The translations under genes and the position numbers were made by a program. Under the pieces are notes generated by a model. It was not told the origin of the DNA. It was given only the letters and a program-made list of their open reading frames with translations, and made no database searches. This document shows, piece after piece, positions 5,082 through 7,255 of a DNA stretch of 7,255 nucleotides. Position 1 is the first letter of the stretch. Each line of letters opens with the position of its first letter. Source of the stretch: Chitinophagia bacterium (GTDB taxonomy: Bacteria > Bacteroidota > Bacteroidia > Chitinophagales > Chitinophagaceae). The stretch covers positions 1 through 7,255 of the forward strand of contig RGMU01000077.1 of NCBI GenBank assembly GCA_010021705.1, in the 5' to 3' direction.

Positions 5082-7255
5082 TTAGTCCTTAACTATGGCA
5101 ATTTTAGCATAATTGAGCATTATTTTTTTAATGCCATGCCCGCTACCAAAGTCTATATTTGCTATGGGGTTGTTGTTTCCGCCTTCTATGGTTTGCACTA
5201 TGCCATAGCCAAACTTGAGGTGTTCTATTTTCATACCTACTTCAATGGCACTTGCCGGAGATGGCGTAAAGTTGGCATTAGGGGTGTGTGCGGGTGGGGT
5301 AGGTTGGCTTGCCTTTTTGGCTTCAATGGGGTTGGTGTAGGTTGGCTGTTTGCCTTTAGCGGTATGGTCGTTATAGTTAGGGCTTTTATTTTTTACTCTA
5401 CTGCTAAAGTCGTTATCTAAGTTATACCGTGCCCCAATAAAAGTGCTATCTACTTGCTCCTCCGGTATTTCCAATAAAAATCTGCTGGGTTCGTTTTGTA
5501 TCAATGACCCAAACCTATACCGGCTATTGGCATAAGTAAGCCACAGTTTTTGCTTAGCACGCGTTATAGCTACATAAAACAGTCTGCGTTCCTCTTCCAA
5601 GCCCTCCCTGTCATATAAACTTTGACTACTCGGGAAAAGTTGCTCTTCCAACCCTGCCACAAACACACACGGAAATTCCAAACCTTTGGCTGCATGGATG
5701 GTCATTAATTTAACGGTATCTTTGTCGGTCTCTTGCTCCGCAACGTCTGTTTGTAAAGATATTTCTTGCAAATAGCGTCCTAAACTCTTGTCGGTCAGGT
5801 CGCCGTCTTCATCGGGTGTAACGGTAAATTCTTTAATAGAATTTAACAACTCTTGCAGGTTTTCATACCTTGCCAATCCTTCTGCTGTTTTATCGTTATA
5901 TAACTCCGCATTCAGCCCGCAATGCTTTGCTAACTCTGTGGCTACTTCGTAGGCATTTTTTGTGGTCAGCATAGCCTGAAAGGCTTTTATCATCATCACA
6001 AAGTTGTCAATCTTTGCACTACCGCTACCGCGCTCTATCACATTCCAAAATGTTCTGCCTTCTTCTGCCGCTATCACCACTATTTTGTCTATTGTAGCTT
6101 TGCCTATGCCCCTTGCAGGGTAGTTAATTATCCGCTTTAGGTTTTCCTCATCACGCGTGTTTACCACCACTCGCAAATAAGCAAGCATATCCTTCACTTC
6201 TTTGCGCTGATAAAACGACAATCCACCATAGATTTTATAACGAATATTTAACCGCCGCAAACTCTCTTCAAACGACCTGCTTTGCGCATTGGTGCGGTAT
6301 AATATTGCAAAGTCATCGTTAGGGTAGTGGTGGCGCATTTGCTGTTCTTTTATGGCATCGGCTACATATTTGCCCTCTTCATTCTCTGTGGCTGTTTGAA
6401 CAAACTTTATTTTTTCGCCCACGCCATTGCTTGTCCACAGTTTTTTAGGAATTTGTTTTTTGTTAGAGGCAATTACGCGGTTGGCAGCTAATAGTATGGT
6501 CTGCGTGCTACGGTAATTTTGTTCCAATTTAATCACCTTGGCATCTTCATAATCTTTGTTAAATTGCAATATATTTTGAATGGTAGCCCCCCGAAACGAA
6601 TAAATGCTTTGCGCATCATCGCCCACAACGCATATATTCTCGTTCACGGCAGCCATCTTTTTAATCACCTGATATTGGGCTATGTTAGTATCCTGATACT
6701 CATCTATGAGTATATACTGAAACTTATGCTGGTATTTTGCCAGTACCTCCGGAAATTTGATAAGTACTACATACATGTTATACAGCAGGTCGTCAAAATC
6801 CATGGCTCCGTTTTTATAGCATTGGTTCGCGTATGCTAAATACAGTTCACCCATGCGGGGACGGTTGCTTTTAGCGTCTTCCTGCATTATGGCATAGTCG
6901 TTATTGTATTCTTCAGGGCTTATCAGGTTGTTCTTTGCACCGCTAATCCTACCGCTAACCTGGGCAGGTTTGTAAACTTTGTCGTCTAAATTGCGGGCTT
7001 TTAATAAGTCTTTTATCACAGATTTGCTATCTTCTCCGTCATAAATAGTAAAGTTGGCAGGATAGCCCAATTTCACGGCATCTACGCGCAGCAAGCGGGC
7101 AAAAACCGAGTGGAAAGTACCTATAAAAAGATTGCGCGCTTCGCTTGTGCCTAAAATAGACTCTATACGGTGCTTCATTTCAGCAGCCGCCTTGTTGGTA
7201 AAAGTTAGCGCAAGAATGTTAAATGGGTCTATACCGTGTTTAATAAGAAGCTCAT
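5082..7255 (-). CDS. uvrD: UvrD/PcrA-type superfamily 1A DNA helicase (5' end cut by window edge)
   Basis: This is an ATP-dependent 3'-5' DNA helicase of nucleotide excision and mismatch repair. The reading frame stays open to the window edge, adding 25 residues upstream of the internal Met at 7178-7176, including motif Ia (LALTFTNKAAAEM). The true start and the Walker A motif therefore lie outside. Counting from that Met: motif Ib IGTFHSVF (19-26), Walker B ILIDEYQD (156-163), motif III VVGDDAQSIYSFRGA (184-198), motif IV LEQNYRS (218-224), IVa ILYRTNAQSRSFEE (292-305), motif V MTIHAAKGLEF (492-502) and motif VI YVAITRAKQKL (535-545). All catalytic residues expected here are present. A polar Pro/Thr/Asn-rich linker (about 590-645) leads to a C-terminal Tudor-like domain (645-698, VGMKIEHLKFGYGIVQTIEG), which in UvrD/PcrA contacts RNA polymerase and supports transcription-coupled repair. 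About 40-50 N-terminal residues are missing. No intrinsic terminator follows the stop, so read-through into the polymerase gene is possible. Confidence 0.97.
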   Translation of the reverse strand, partial: ELLIKHGIDPFNILALTFTNKAAAEMKHRIESILGTSEARNLFIGTFHSVFARLLRVDAVKLGYPANFTIYDGEDSKSVIKDLLKARNLDDKVYKPAQVSGRISGAKNNLISPEEYNNDYAIMQEDAKSNRPRMGELYLAYANQCYKNGAMDFDDLLYNMYVVLIKFPEVLAKYQHKFQYILIDEYQDTNIAQYQVIKKMAAVNENICVVGDDAQSIYSFRGATIQNILQFNKDYEDAKVIKLEQNYRSTQTILLAANRVIASNKKQIPKKLWTSNGVGEKIKFVQTATENEEGKYVADAIKEQQMRHHYPNDDFAILYRTNAQSRSFEESLRRLNIRYKIYGGLSFYQRKEVKDMLAYLRVVVNTRDEENLKRIINYPARGIGKATIDKIVVIAAEEGRTFWNVIERGSGSAKIDNFVMMIKAFQAMLTTKNAYEVATELAKHCGLNAELYNDKTAEGLARYENLQELLNSIKEFTVTPDEDGDLTDKSLGRYLQEISLQTDVAEQETDKDTVKLMTIHAAKGLEFPCVFVAGLEEQLFPSSQSLYDREGLEEERRLFYVAITRAKQKLWLTYANSRYRFGSLIQNEPSRFLLEIPEEQVDSTFIGARYNLDNDFSSRVKNKSPNYNDHTAKGKQPTYTNPIEAKKASQPTPPAHTPNANFTPSPASAIEVGMKIEHLKFGYGIVQTIEGGNNNPIANIDFGSGHGIKKIMLNYAKIAIVKD

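Noticed and set aside
5082..7178. Helicase start at the ATG at 7178
   Set aside because: The frame stays open upstream and encodes conserved motif Ia (ALTFTNKAAAEM) directly before this Met, so the gene continues beyond the window and this ATG is internal.
1..7255. tRNA, rRNA, CRISPR array, insertion sequence or defence system
   Set aside because: Genes cover nearly the whole window, and I saw no direct-repeat arrays, transposase or recombinase motifs, or structured RNA in the short gaps.

Overview
The window looks like a chromosomal piece from a member of the Bacteroidota. The start codons show no Shine-Dalgarno motif, as is usual in that phylum. The only recognisable promoter element is an exact TAnnTTTG (-7 type) box. 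The helicase carries a GDDAQSIYSFRGA form of motif III that I associate with Bacteroidota. Base composition is moderate to low GC, roughly 35-50% in the lines I counted by hand. I cannot place it below phylum level; the Chitinophagales/Sphingobacteriales-like feel of the proteins is only an impression.

All five genes lie on the minus strand, so transcription runs from high to low coordinates. First comes a UvrD/PcrA superfamily 1 helicase (5082 to the window edge, N-terminus cut off). After a 76-base gap holding a candidate promoter come a polytopic Wzy-like polysaccharide polymerase (3635-5005) and, 13-14 bases later, a CgeB-like glycosyltransferase (2586-3620). An 80-base gap follows, containing a perfect 11-bp inverted repeat. 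Next is a 647-residue family 2 glycosyltransferase with a membrane region and a second C-terminal module (562-2505). Its stop codon overlaps by one base the start of a TatD-family metal-dependent hydrolase (1-562, C-terminus cut off). There is no gene-free stretch longer than about 80 bases, and I saw no RNA genes, insertion sequences or CRISPR arrays.

Functionally this is a three-gene surface-glycan cassette (polymerase or ligase-like membrane protein plus two glycosyltransferases) between two housekeeping-type nucleic-acid enzymes. No flippase, no intact initiating phosphoglycosyltransferase and no sugar-nucleotide synthesis gene is in view, so the cassette must depend on genes elsewhere.

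The most unusual item is the GT2 protein. Its C-terminal third reads like the membrane anchor, nucleotide-binding-like domain and C-terminal tail of a polyprenyl phosphosugar transferase, but the catalytic core is missing. The inverted repeat just upstream of it and the tight junction to the TatD gene are the other points worth checking.
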